This document shows positions 35,399 to 43,103 of a stretch of DNA of 64,000 bases, in pieces. Below the pieces are notes generated by a model. The model made no database searches and had not been told where the DNA came from. It saw nothing but the letters and a program-made list of their open reading frames with translations. The position numbers and the translations under genes are program-made. Origin of the DNA: Ruminococcus sp. Marseille-P6503 (GTDB lineage Bacteria; Bacillota; Clostridia; Oscillospirales; Ruminococcaceae); the NCBI RefSeq assembly GCF_900604945.1, contig NZ_UWPB01000001.1, forward strand, positions 1,233,084 through 1,297,083, given 5' to 3'. Within the stretch, counting starts at the first letter, position 1. The number at the start of each line of letters is the position of its first letter.

Positions 35399-35492
35399 TT
35401 ATTATAGGGTAACCTCTAGGGCATAGTTACCTCATAATAAAAAGTTTAACACAAAAAGTGTTAAACGTCAATCGAAAAAGGAGGAAGATTTA

Positions 35493-35936
35493 ATGCGTAA
35501 ATTCAAAATCGACGAGAATACGTATGAGTACAGAGGCTATACGATTTCAGGTAACGATAGGACAAGCTATGTTTGCATATCACCTTATGGGACTTTCTCG
35601 CCAAAGGCTTATAATACTATCGAGGATGCTATGGCGGCAATAGATGATGATCTTGCTTGCATAGCTGAAAAATACGGCGACCAGCAAACAAAGGCAGAAC
35701 AAACTCCGTCCATAAGAGGAGATATAATGAATAAAGCGTTATTCGTAGAAAAAGAGCTCTACTTCCTGCTCCACGCCGCTAACGATGATGTTGATGACAT
35801 AACTTATTGCGAAGATAGCGGCGAAGAGTGGGTACTTGTTACAATGAAAAACGGACATGTGTATGATATAAGCATCACAGGCGATAGTTTGCTGGCTGTC
35901 GCTAAGGACGTTATCAGCGTTATGATGTACAAATAA
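35493..35936 (+). CDS. Early phage protein, hypothetical
   Basis: The 147-residue acidic protein is the first gene of the early operon, with AAAAAGGAGGAAG ahead of its ATG. The first 60 residues (YEYRGYTISGNDRTSYVCIS ... AMAAIDDDLACIAEKYG) look like a small alpha/beta domain and the second half (DDVDDITYCEDSGEEWVLVT) like a separate one. No family was recognised. Its place suggests takeover or regulation functions. Confidence 0.65.
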   Translation: MRKFKIDENTYEYRGYTISGNDRTSYVCISPYGTFSPKAYNTIEDAMAAIDDDLACIAEKYGDQQTKAEQTPSIRGDIMNKALFVEKELYFLLHAANDDVDDITYCEDSGEEWVLVTMKNGHVYDISITGDSLLAVAKDVISVMMYK

Positions 35937-35949
35937 AGGAGGTTTTGAT

Positions 35950-36183
35950 ATGAAAAAATTAAGTGACGAAGACAAAGTTATTGCCGTGGCTATAATAATT
36001 GCGCTCTGGTGCTTATTTACAAGTGCAGCAGGACATTCAGAACTGTGGGAAATACCGCTTTTTGTAATAGTAGGACTGCTTTGCTTGCATCTTATACTGT
36101 CACTTATCCGTGACATATACTTTGCTAAAAGGAGGGAACGCCTTTATGAACGCAGATATTGGCAAAACCATAAAGCAGATTAG
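35950..36183 (+). CDS. Small two-helix membrane protein
   Basis: The 77-residue protein has two predicted transmembrane segments (VIAVAIIIALWCLFTSAAG and IPLFVIVGLLCLHLILSLI) with a basic C-terminal tail. AAAGGAGGTTTTGAT precedes the ATG. Its end overlaps the following HTH gene by 38 bases. The role is unknown; small early membrane proteins of temperate phages sometimes act in superinfection exclusion (inference). Confidence 0.6.
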   Translation: MKKLSDEDKVIAVAIIIALWCLFTSAAGHSELWEIPLFVIVGLLCLHLILSLIRDIYFAKRRERLYERRYWQNHKAD

Positions 36184-36370
36184 AGAACGGCGGGATCTTA
36201 ACCAGAAGGAGCTTGCTAAGTATGCGGGGATCAGTAATGTGACCGTGTGTAAGATAGAGCAGGGCGTTTTGACACCATCTTTGAAGACTGCGATCAGTAT
36301 AGCCAATGTGCTGCGATGCAGCCTTGACGATCTGTGCGGCAGATCACAATATAGCCGAAACAGCAAGTAA
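36146..36370 (+). CDS. XRE-family HTH regulator (Ner/Cro-like)
   Basis: The 74-residue protein is almost only a helix-turn-helix domain: IGKTIKQIRERRDLNQKELA, KYAGISNVTVCKIEQGVLTP, SLKTAISIANVLRCSLDDLC. The start at 36146 follows AGGAGGG; the frame open to 36110 has none. In position, just before the transposase, it corresponds to Mu Ner, which dampens early and repressor transcription. Targets here are not known. Confidence 0.8.
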   Translation: MNADIGKTIKQIRERRDLNQKELAKYAGISNVTVCKIEQGVLTPSLKTAISIANVLRCSLDDLCGRSQYSRNSK

Positions 36371-36439
36371 ATCTTGCTGTCTGCCGGGGATGGTCTCCCG
36401 GTACTGATGATGGCAGACCAGAAAGGAAGTGGCGAAACC

Positions 36440-36643
36440 ATGACATATAAAGAGTTCGAAGCAAATATGCTTGCACACGCAGTAGGACAAGCCCGGCTTC
36501 TGGCGCAGGCGAGCTGTCTTGAGGACATAAAAATAGAGCCTGAACAGCTCCGCAGGAATGTTGCGACCATTCTTGCAGTATTAACCGAAACAGAAGAATT
36601 TCTGTTTGATCTCGTAAACAACCGTTCTGGCTCTGATAGTTAG
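36440..36643 (+). CDS. Small early phage protein, hypothetical
   Basis: The 67-residue helical protein (MTYKEFEANMLAHAVGQARL...) has GGAAG about 12 bases ahead of the ATG at 36440. The frame is open to an earlier ATG at 36374, but that stretch forms a GC-rich hairpin (GTCTGCC ... GGCAGAC with CCGGG/CCCGG inside, 36376-36415) and has no ribosome binding site. The function is unknown. Confidence 0.55.
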   Translation: MTYKEFEANMLAHAVGQARLLAQASCLEDIKIEPEQLRRNVATILAVLTETEEFLFDLVNNRSGSDS

Positions 36644-36693
36644 TATATCAGAAAACAATTGTTTTGTCAAGTCTTTTTCTCGGAGGTGATGAT

Positions 36694-38700
36694 TTGGTAT
36701 ATTTAACGGTTGCTCAAGCTGCTAAGCTTAAGGAATGCAGCATAAGAACTATGCAAAGAAATATATCTTGCGGAAAAATTGAAGCAATTACATCTGTACA
36801 CTCTCAAAACAGAAAAGAGTGCTATATGATTCCAATAACATCACTTCCAGAAGACTTGCAGGCAAAGTACTATGCTCAGAAAAGAGCGGAAGCGGGCTTA
36901 GAACCTGTTCAGTCTGTTAAAAAGGCGGTAAAACAGCATAAAAAAGCTGTTAAAACTACGTTTGAAGAATTTTCTGAAGCAGAGCGTGAAGAGATCGCTC
37001 TGTGGGTGGAAATACTTCAGGAGTGGCAGAAATACAGAAATCAGTATCCTGGGAAGAAAACTAAGGTGGATAAGCTGTTTGTAGGCAAATGTCAGCTGGA
37101 ACATTCAGATATTAAGGTATCAGTGGATATACTCTATCGAAAGTATGCAGCCTACAGGGATAATAACCTGCAGGGGCTTTGCGAAAATCGAGGCGGAGCA
37201 AATAAGGGTAAAAGCAGTATTCCACCGGAACTGTGGGAGCAGTTCTGTTATTTCTACCTTTCCGAAAACAAGCCTACCGTTTCGCGCTGCTATGATCTTA
37301 CGCTTGAATGCGCTAAGGAATGGTATCCGTCAATGGTGGCAAACTTCCCGTCAGACAATACTTTTCGTAGGCATATAAAGTCTGAAATACCGCAAGCCGT
37401 GCTGACATATATGCGTGACGGAGATAAGGCTATGAAAGATAAGTGCCTGCCATATATCAGCCGTATGTACGACGGTTTGCACGCTAACGACGTCTGGATC
37501 GCGGACAACCACACCTTTGATATACAATCCTATGACGAGGACAACGGTACGATCCACAGGCTGTACATTACAGCCTTTCTGGACGCCAAAAGCGGAGTGC
37601 TGGTCGGCTGGAATATATGCGACAGCCCGAATTCCCAATCAACGATCATTGCATTAAGGCACGGTATTATGCGATTCGGTATCCCGAAAGCCGTATATTT
37701 TGATAATGGTCGAGAATTTTTAACCCATGACGTGGGAGGAAAAGGTCATAGGAGCAGGAAAACCGATAATCCTGAGATTGAACCGCCAACGATACTACAA
37801 AGACTTGGGATCACGATGCATAACGCAATCGTCAGAAACGCTAAGGCAAAACCAATCGAGCGTACTTTCAGTACTGTAACAATGCAGTTTGCCCGTATGT
37901 TCGAGGGCTACTGCGGTGGCACTATTATGCAGCGACCAGAAAGTCTTAAACGCAGGATCAAAGAAGGAAAGATCCCTTGCGATTTTGAAATCAGAGAATA
38001 TATTGATACATATATTGACGGCGATTTTAATATGCAGGAATACGGCGGAGCTGAGGCTAAATATAAAGGGATGAGCCGTATCGATGTATGGAATAAGGAC
38101 ATTAAGGCAGTAGGCATCAGAAAAGCCCCAGAAGCCGAACTTAATCTTATGCTTATGAGATCGACAAGGGTGCAGAAGATCAAACGCAACGGCGTATTTG
38201 TTGAAATTTCCGGTGAAAAGGTTTGGTTTATGGACTATGAAAACACATATCGTCATCTAGGCAAGGAGGTCTATGTAAGATATGATCCAGCAGACCTCAG
38301 AAGCGTAAGAGTATACGACAAGACAGACCGATATCTCTGGACTTGGGAGTGCGCCGACAAGCTGCTTATCGACTACATCACCGAAAGCAAGGAAGAAATA
38401 TCCGACGCAATGGCTTTGCAGCGCAGAGTTCAGCGGTTTATCAAAGCCGAGGCACAGAATATCACGGACGGCTTAAGCTCGGAGCATAAGATCGACCTTA
38501 TGGAGGCTGCCGCTCTCAAGGCGGCGCACGGAAAGCAGAACTTTAAGATCGTTATGCCGTCCAACGTTATTATGATCCACGCCGATGAAGAACCCGCACA
38601 GCTTGCACAGGCTGTCGGCGACGAAATTATCGATGTAAATATCGACAGAATGAACGAAAACGCCAAAAGGCGGAAAAATAAATGGAGGAGTGATCGATAA
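36694..38700 (+). CDS. MuA-like DDE transposase
   Basis: The 668-residue protein starts at TTG 36694, seven bases after GGAGGTGA; the longer frame from TTG 36664 has no ribosome binding site. It opens with a MerR/Mu-type winged helix (YLTVAQAAKLKECSIRTMQR), followed by a helical DNA-binding domain and an rve integrase core with the DDE triad at about D270 (WIADNH), D337 (YFDNGREF) and E389 (KPIERTFST). A Mu-type C-terminal beta domain and a basic tail that would contact MuB follow. It performs replicative transposition of the phage genome. It is directly followed by the MuB-like gene (TAAATG). Confidence 0.94.
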   Translation: MVYLTVAQAAKLKECSIRTMQRNISCGKIEAITSVHSQNRKECYMIPITSLPEDLQAKYYAQKRAEAGLEPVQSVKKAVKQHKKAVKTTFEEFSEAEREEIALWVEILQEWQKYRNQYPGKKTKVDKLFVGKCQLEHSDIKVSVDILYRKYAAYRDNNLQGLCENRGGANKGKSSIPPELWEQFCYFYLSENKPTVSRCYDLTLECAKEWYPSMVANFPSDNTFRRHIKSEIPQAVLTYMRDGDKAMKDKCLPYISRMYDGLHANDVWIADNHTFDIQSYDEDNGTIHRLYITAFLDAKSGVLVGWNICDSPNSQSTIIALRHGIMRFGIPKAVYFDNGREFLTHDVGGKGHRSRKTDNPEIEPPTILQRLGITMHNAIVRNAKAKPIERTFSTVTMQFARMFEGYCGGTIMQRPESLKRRIKEGKIPCDFEIREYIDTYIDGDFNMQEYGGAEAKYKGMSRIDVWNKDIKAVGIRKAPEAELNLMLMRSTRVQKIKRNGVFVEISGEKVWFMDYENTYRHLGKEVYVRYDPADLRSVRVYDKTDRYLWTWECADKLLIDYITESKEEISDAMALQRRVQRFIKAEAQNITDGLSSEHKIDLMEAAALKAAHGKQNFKIVMPSNVIMIHADEEPAQLAQAVGDEIIDVNIDRMNENAKRRKNKWRSDR

Positions 38701-39624
38701 ATGAAAAAGCTCACAGCAAAGCAGGAGTGGGCGTTAGAACAGATAAAACAGCTGCAGATTTCGAAAAATCTATCTGCAGCTGCAGTCTGCAAAAAGATTG
38801 GTATATCAGATAGCTCATACTCTGCTATTAAGTCAGGTACTTACAACGGCGATGTAGATAAGCAGATGAAAAAAGTGATCGAATACTTTGAAACTAAGCA
38901 AGCTGCCGCTGAGATATATGTAGGCACAGACTATAAGGAGACGTCAATATCGTCAAACGTGTACAAGATCATACGCAACTGCCAGCTTCAGGGCGGACTT
39001 GCCATAGCTTGCGGTGACGCAGGTATCGGTAAAACACAGGCTTGCAGGCAGTATTACCGTGAACACGGAACAAACTGCATATACATAACTGTAAATCCGT
39101 GTATCAAGTCATCGAAATCCGTGCTGGAGCTTATCGGCTCAAAGCTTAACGTATCATCCGGCTCGGTAAGCAGACTCTGGCTGGAAATCTCGTCAAAACT
39201 GTCGGACGGCATGGTGATAATAGTGGACGAAGCCCAGCATCTTACAAGAAACGCCATTGACACTCTCAGAAGTATATGCGATCATTTCGACGAAAAGGGG
39301 CAAACTCTTGGAATTTGCTTTGTCGGCAACGAGACTACGGTCAGCAGACTGGGCGGAAAGCAGAAAGCAGAATTTGCCCAGATTCGAAACAGGACTAAAA
39401 ATACACGTTTTTACAGCGTAAAGCAGATAAAGAAAAGCGACATCGAAATGCTATTTCCTGACATAAGGGAAGACGCAGCGGCTGTTGAATTTTTATTGAG
39501 AATAGCACAGAGTACTCAAGCAATACGAGGTGCAGTCAACTTATACTCTAATGCTCTTGACAACGGAAATGTAACTGCAAAAGGATTGTCGGCAATCGCT
39601 AAATATATGGAGCTGGAGGTGTAA
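38701..39624 (+). CDS. MuB-like AAA+ ATPase, transposition target selector
   Basis: The 307-residue protein has an N-terminal helix-turn-helix (KNLSAAAVCKKIGISDSSYS) and an AAA+ domain with Walker A GDAGIGKTQA (about 104-113), Walker B MVIIVDEAQHL (about 171-181) and a sensor Asn/Arg region (FVGNETTVSRL, QIRNRTKN). MuB forms ATP-dependent filaments on target DNA, stimulates the transposase and gives target immunity. The ATG begins immediately after the transposase stop, so the two are translationally coupled. Confidence 0.92.
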   Translation: MKKLTAKQEWALEQIKQLQISKNLSAAAVCKKIGISDSSYSAIKSGTYNGDVDKQMKKVIEYFETKQAAAEIYVGTDYKETSISSNVYKIIRNCQLQGGLAIACGDAGIGKTQACRQYYREHGTNCIYITVNPCIKSSKSVLELIGSKLNVSSGSVSRLWLEISSKLSDGMVIIVDEAQHLTRNAIDTLRSICDHFDEKGQTLGICFVGNETTVSRLGGKQKAEFAQIRNRTKNTRFYSVKQIKKSDIEMLFPDIREDAAAVEFLLRIAQSTQAIRGAVNLYSNALDNGNVTAKGLSAIAKYMELEV

Positions 39625-39626
39625 TT

Positions 39627-39905
39627 ATGAGCGATAATGTATATTATGTGACACATGAGCTTAAAATACTGCCTAAATATTTTGAAGATGTGCTTTCGGG
39701 ACGCAAAACTTTTGAGATAAGAATTGAGGACAAAGCAAAATTTAACGTCAACGATAAGCTGCTGCTCAGGGAGTTTGACGGAAAAAAATTGACCGGACGC
39801 AAACTCAGAGCTAAGGTGACTTATGTCCTGCGCGACGAGCAGTATTGCAAGCCGGGATACTGTATTATGGCAATTGAGGTGATCAGCGCAGGTCACAAGC
39901 CCTGA
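39627..39905 (+). CDS. DUF3850 (ASCH/PUA-like) protein
   Basis: The 92-residue protein matches the DUF3850 pattern: HELKILPKYFEDVLSGRKTFEIR, DDKLLLREFD and a YVLRDEQYCKPGYCIMAIEV end. This is a beta-barrel RNA-binding-type fold found in many phages and mobile elements; the ligand is unknown. Its last codons form the start of a 46-bp direct repeat whose second copy lies at 39997-40042. Confidence 0.85.
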   Translation: MSDNVYYVTHELKILPKYFEDVLSGRKTFEIRIEDKAKFNVNDKLLLREFDGKKLTGRKLRAKVTYVLRDEQYCKPGYCIMAIEVISAGHKP

Positions 39906-40042
39906 TAAATGCAGAGTACAGAAAAAATTGCTGAGGAACTGCACCTTTCATAAAACCCAATCCGGAGGAATAGCCTCCGGCTGTAATGCAGCCGCCGATC
40001 GGCGCAGGTCACAAGCCCTGATAAATGCAGAGTGCAGAAAAA
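39881..40042. repeat. 46-bp direct repeat pair around two hairpins
   Basis: Copies at 39881-39926 and 39997-40042 differ at two positions (GATCAGCGCAGGTCACAAGC versus GATCGGCGCAGGTCACAAGC, and AGTACAG versus AGTGCAG). The first copy holds the end of the DUF3850 gene. Between them lie CCGGAGG/CCTCCGG (39962-39980) and GGCTG/CAGCC (39979-39993). It looks like the scar of a duplication in which a second small gene has been lost. Confidence 0.85.
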
Positions 40043-40060
40043 CAAGGAGGTTAAATCGCT

Positions 40061-40321
40061 ATGGAAACAAAACATAAAAAGCTTACAAGCAAAGCGGGAC
40101 TGACGATCCCGAAGGACATCAGACTTGCAGCGGGCTTTGCGGGAGGCATGGCTGTTGACATCGAGGAGACAGCGGACGGTATCCTGATTCGCAAGCACAG
40201 ACCGACCTGTTGCTATTGCGGCAGTGTTGAGAATGTGCGCTGCATCAAGGGTCGCGACACTTGCAGAAGCTGCGCTGAAGAAATCATGGAGGAGGTAAAG
40301 ACGGCTTATGGATCTGTCTGA
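40061..40321 (+). CDS. AbrB/SpoVT-like DNA-binding protein with zinc ribbon
   Basis: The 86-residue protein has an N-terminal swapped-hairpin AbrB domain (RKLTSKAGLTIPKDIRLAAG-like pattern: KLTSKAGLTIPKDIR) and a C-terminal four-Cys ribbon (CCYCGS ... CRSCAEEI). It is probably a transcription regulator of the early or middle genes. AAGGAGG precedes the ATG; the end overlaps the next gene by 14 bases. Confidence 0.8.
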   Translation: METKHKKLTSKAGLTIPKDIRLAAGFAGGMAVDIEETADGILIRKHRPTCCYCGSVENVRCIKGRDTCRSCAEEIMEEVKTAYGSV

Positions 40322-40958
40322 AAAGGTAAAACGCTATGCCGAGATCAAAGCGGAAATATCCGAGCTTAAAGCAGAGGCAGACAGCATCGAGGGTGAAATC
40401 CTTAAGGCTTCAGAAGTCGATCTGCAGGATACAAAATTTAAATCTGCTGTCTACAGCGACAATGCGGGCAATTCTATCACAGTCACCAACGCCGACAGCG
40501 TTAAGCTCGTCTATCCCGCAATGCTTAAGGAGATATTCGGCAAGGCTTACGGCGATGTTGTAAAAGAGGATGTTACCTACACCTTGTCGGAACCTGGAAA
40601 ACGTCTGCTTTCTGCCGTTTACAACAAGGAGTACATAAAGGACGGCAGCGTTTCGCAGATTCTGGACGGTCTGGGACTTGATGATAAGACTCGCAGGACA
40701 TTGGAGAAAAAGCTCAAGGGAGCAAAATATGAGACAGACGTAAAAAATCTTATGCAGCTTGGCGGTCTGGACGAAAAGTCGGCGCGGGAGAACGCCTATC
40801 TGGTATCCGAGGCTGTGGCTTGGCAGAACTTCGTTAAGCTGCTTACGCTCAATAATGAACAGCTTACCGACGAGATAATCGAACGGGCTGTGGATATGAT
40901 AGACAGCGCAGTCGTAGTTGAAAGAACGCCGAAAACGAAATTTACGGCGGTGAAGTAA
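40308..40958 (+). CDS. Phage early protein with N-terminal coiled coil (Gam position)
   Basis: The 216-residue protein starts with a charged coiled coil (YAEIKAEISELKAEADSIEGEILKA in pattern; residues about 10-35), followed by a mixed domain with NAGNSITVTNADSV and a helical C-terminal half. It occupies the place of the Mu host-nuclease inhibitor Gam, between MuB and GemA, and the coiled-coil start also recalls Gam, but the sequence match is not convincing enough to name it. Translation is coupled to the AbrB-like gene. Confidence 0.6.
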   Translation: MDLSEKVKRYAEIKAEISELKAEADSIEGEILKASEVDLQDTKFKSAVYSDNAGNSITVTNADSVKLVYPAMLKEIFGKAYGDVVKEDVTYTLSEPGKRLLSAVYNKEYIKDGSVSQILDGLGLDDKTRRTLEKKLKGAKYETDVKNLMQLGGLDEKSARENAYLVSEAVAWQNFVKLLTLNNEQLTDEIIERAVDMIDSAVVVERTPKTKFTAVK

Positions 40959-40978
40959 AAAACAAGGAGGATTTGGAT

Positions 40979-41512
40979 ATGGCAGCTATCACAAAAGAAC
41001 AGATAAAGCGAATTTACGGAATGGGCGCAGGTCTCGGTATTGTAGGTAAGGACAGAGACGATATGCTACACGAGGTCATTTTCAGTATCACCGGTAAGGA
41101 ATCCGTCAAGGATCTTACCGACAGCGATTTCAAGGCTGTTCAGACTGAGCTTATCAATCGCATGAAACTTGCCGATCCAAATCATCCTCTGTACAAATCC
41201 AAACCTAAAAAGACAAAAAAGAAAGAAAACGAGGAGATTGGCTGCAACGGCATGGCTACTCCCGAACAGCAGCGGCTGTGCTGGAGATACTGCTACAGAC
41301 TTAAGGAGCTTGATCCGAATCCAAAGTCGGCAGACGTGGGAGACAGGCTGCTGGGAGCGATCGATAAGGTTCTGGACGTTACAGCCTCAAAAAAAGAACC
41401 GTTTCGATGGATAGATCAGGATCAGTGTTCTAAGCTTATCGAACAGCTCAAGCGTTATGTGAATACAGCTGAACGCAGAGCAAAACGAGGTGAGGAATGT
41501 GCCGGAACTTGA
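40979..41512 (+). CDS. GemA/Gp16 family regulatory protein (DUF1018)
   Basis: The 177-residue protein shows the DUF1018 pattern: ITKEQIKRIYGMGAGLGIVG, MLHEVIFSITGKESVKDLT and, after a Lys-rich linker, MATPEQQRLCWRYCYRLKEL with FRWIDQDQCSKLIEQLKR. In Mu, GemA (gp16) affects host gene expression and supercoiling and links to mor. AAGGAGG lies 8 bases before ATG 40979; the TTG at 40973 is too close. The end overlaps the activator gene. Confidence 0.87.
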   Translation: MAAITKEQIKRIYGMGAGLGIVGKDRDDMLHEVIFSITGKESVKDLTDSDFKAVQTELINRMKLADPNHPLYKSKPKKTKKKENEEIGCNGMATPEQQRLCWRYCYRLKELDPNPKSADVGDRLLGAIDKVLDVTASKKEPFRWIDQDQCSKLIEQLKRYVNTAERRAKRGEECAGT

Positions 41513-41813
41513 TATATTTTACGAAGACCTTACCCCAGAGCAGCGAGATATTTACGATTGCATCGGTGCTCTGGCTTATGAAAAGCTGGTTAAGCGTTAC
41601 GGTGGTCTGTCAATATACGTTGCCAAAGCCGACTCGGTTATCCGTTCGGCAAGAGATGCAAAGATACGCAAGGATTTCAACGGATATAATTTTAAGTACC
41701 TTGTCAATAAATACAATCTTTCAGAGCGCACGATTCGCAGTATCACGGCTGAAATCAGGCAAGAGAAGCAAAACGCTCCTATTGAAGGTCAGATCTCATT
41801 TGATGAAATATGA
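41499..41813 (+). CDS. Mor/C family middle-late transcription activator
   Basis: The 104-residue protein fits the Mor/C family: a helical dimerisation half (TPEQRDIYDCIGALAYEKLV, KRYGGLSIYV) and a C-terminal helix-turn-helix (RKDFNGYNFKYLVNKYNLSE, RTIRSITAEIRQE). Mor-type proteins activate promoters without a good -35 box by binding dyads just upstream. The GTG at 41499 follows GAGGTGAGG. It lies right before a large dyad (41846-41910) and the late genes, so that dyad is a plausible target. Confidence 0.88.
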   Translation: MPELDIFYEDLTPEQRDIYDCIGALAYEKLVKRYGGLSIYVAKADSVIRSARDAKIRKDFNGYNFKYLVNKYNLSERTIRSITAEIRQEKQNAPIEGQISFDEI

Positions 41814-41845
41814 TTGCAGAAACTCGCTGAAACGCTTCATCTGTA

Positions 41846-41910
41846 ACACCCCCAATATATCTGTTATAGTTATTATAACGATAACTATACTAAAGATATA
41901 TTGGGGGTGT
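41846..41910. promoter_or_regulatory. Two-tier 65-base inverted repeat: terminator/SD-sequestering hairpin or activator site
   Basis: The outer stem ACACCCCCAATATATC / GATATATTGGGGGTGT is a perfect 16 bp; the inner arms TATAGTTAT / ATAACTATA pair around TATAACG. TTTTATG follows at once. The right arm includes GGGGGTG, the only Shine-Dalgarno-like sequence for the ATG at 41915. The RNA hairpin would hide that site and, with the U-run, could also terminate. As DNA, the inner dyad could be bound by the Mor-like activator. Confidence 0.75.
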
Positions 41911-41914
41911 TTTT

Positions 41915-42211
41915 ATGACAAGTCAGGAGATATTTACAGTCGTATTTCAGCTCGTCCTCACCGGTGGCATAGGTATTATCACTTACTTTCTCAAGCGGAC
42001 GATGGACGACATCGATAAATGCAAGAGCGGTCTGGATAAAGTCAAGGAAAATTACGTCTCTAAAGACGAATTTGACAAATGTAAAATCGACATTACAGAA
42101 GTTAAGCAGAACTATCTTACAAAAGAGGACTTTTATCGTGAGCAGCTTAAGACGGAGCAGAAGCTTGACAAGATAATGGACATTCTTATGGAAATGAAAG
42201 GAGAAAGGTGA
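41915..42211 (+). CDS. Small membrane-anchored coiled-coil phage protein
   Basis: The 98-residue protein has one N-terminal transmembrane helix (FQLVLTGGIGIITYFL) followed by a heptad-rich charged tail with two related segments (YVSKDEFDKCKIDITEVKQN and YLTKEDFYREQLKTEQKL). Position and topology resemble Mu gp25 (DUF2730) and also XhlA-type holin accessory proteins; the sequence does not separate them. Its start codon follows the large hairpin at 41846-41910. Confidence 0.7.
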   Translation: MTSQEIFTVVFQLVLTGGIGIITYFLKRTMDDIDKCKSGLDKVKENYVSKDEFDKCKIDITEVKQNYLTKEDFYREQLKTEQKLDKIMDILMEMKGER

Positions 42212-42212
42212 A

Positions 42213-42539
42213 ATGGATATGGAGAAACAGATGCAGCTTATCAGAGCTGGGAACTTCAAGGAAAACAACGGCTCTGTGATGAGAACGATAAATATGCTCA
42301 GATATCAGTATCATAAGCTTAAGAGCGTTGAATATGCTCTGCCCGATATAACCAAGGGCGAGATCACCGACAGCGTAAATTATCTTTATGAAGCAGGATA
42401 CATACATCTGAGGACGGTGTTGTCAAAGGAACCGTCTACGCTGGCAGACAGCGACTTTGACGATCTCGAGGCAAAGCTTACGGCAAAGGGTATAAGCCTG
42501 CTTGCCGGAGGCATCAACGACCCCTGCATCAAGATGTAG
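42213..42539 (+). CDS. Mu-like phage protein (gp26 position), winged-helix-like
   Basis: The 108-residue protein (IRAGNFKENNGSVMRTINML ... DITKGEITDSVNYLYEAGYI ... LEAKLTAKGISLLAGG) has the layout of a small winged helix and is conserved in Mu-like prophages of Firmicutes between the membrane protein and the DUF3486 gene. AGGAGAAAGG precedes the start. The function is unknown. Confidence 0.65.
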   Translation: MDMEKQMQLIRAGNFKENNGSVMRTINMLRYQYHKLKSVEYALPDITKGEITDSVNYLYEAGYIHLRTVLSKEPSTLADSDFDDLEAKLTAKGISLLAGGINDPCIKM

Positions 42540-42551
42540 GGGGTGCGGAGA

Positions 42552-43103
42552 ATGGCAAGGAAACGCAGAAAGCACTCAAAGATAGACAAGCTGTCTCCCG
42601 AGCTTAAAGCGACCGTGGAGGATATGATGAAAGCCGACTTCACCTATGCGGAAATAGCGGATTACATCAAGGAGCAGACAGATCAGCCGATCTCAATCTC
42701 CTCAGTATGCAGATACGCAGCCAACCTTAACGAGTCGGTTGAGACCCTCAGAATGGCGCAGGAGAATTTCAGGGTCATAATGGAGGAGATAAACAAGTAT
42801 CCCGCACTCGATACAAGCGAAGGTATCATCAGATTGCTTTCACACAACGTTCTGGAAAGTATTCAGAACACACCAGAAGAGAAATGGCAGAACATAGACC
42901 CCGCTGCATTGCTCAAGCAGGCTACAAGCCTTGTAAAAGCGGCTGCTTACAAAAAGAATATGGATCTGAAAAACGAGGATATTCTGAACGCGGGCTTTGA
43001 ACAGGTCAAAACAATGGTGTTCGAGGCTATGGCAAGAGAGCGTCCTGATCTGTACAAGGACGTGGCTAAGTTTTTGGAGGAGAAAAGGAGCGATACGGTA
43101 TGA
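42552..43103 (+). CDS. DUF3486 family protein (Mu gp27-like, small terminase type)
   Basis: The 183-residue protein begins with a basic start and helix-turn-helix (SKIDKLSPELKATVEDMMKA, TYAEIADYIKEQTDQPISIS, SSVCRYAAN) and continues with long helices, as in the DUF3486/gp27 family linked to Mu DNA packaging. The ATG at 42552 follows GGGGGTGCGGAG. It overlaps the NusG-like gene by four bases (ATGA). A second small-terminase-like gene is present at 43824. Confidence 0.87.
   Translation: MARKRRKHSKIDKLSPELKATVEDMMKADFTYAEIADYIKEQTDQPISISSVCRYAANLNESVETLRMAQENFRVIMEEINKYPALDTSEGIIRLLSHNVLESIQNTPEEKWQNIDPAALLKQATSLVKAAAYKKNMDLKNEDILNAGFEQVKTMVFEAMARERPDLYKDVAKFLEEKRSDTV

Noticed and set aside
36664..36693. 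Upstream TTG start of the MuA-like gene
   Set aside because: The added ten residues contain the GGAGGTGA ribosome binding site of the TTG at 36694.
40308..40958. Naming the coiled-coil protein Gam
   Set aside because: Position and N-terminal coiled coil fit, but the rest shows no convincing match to host-nuclease inhibitor Gam, so it is left unnamed.
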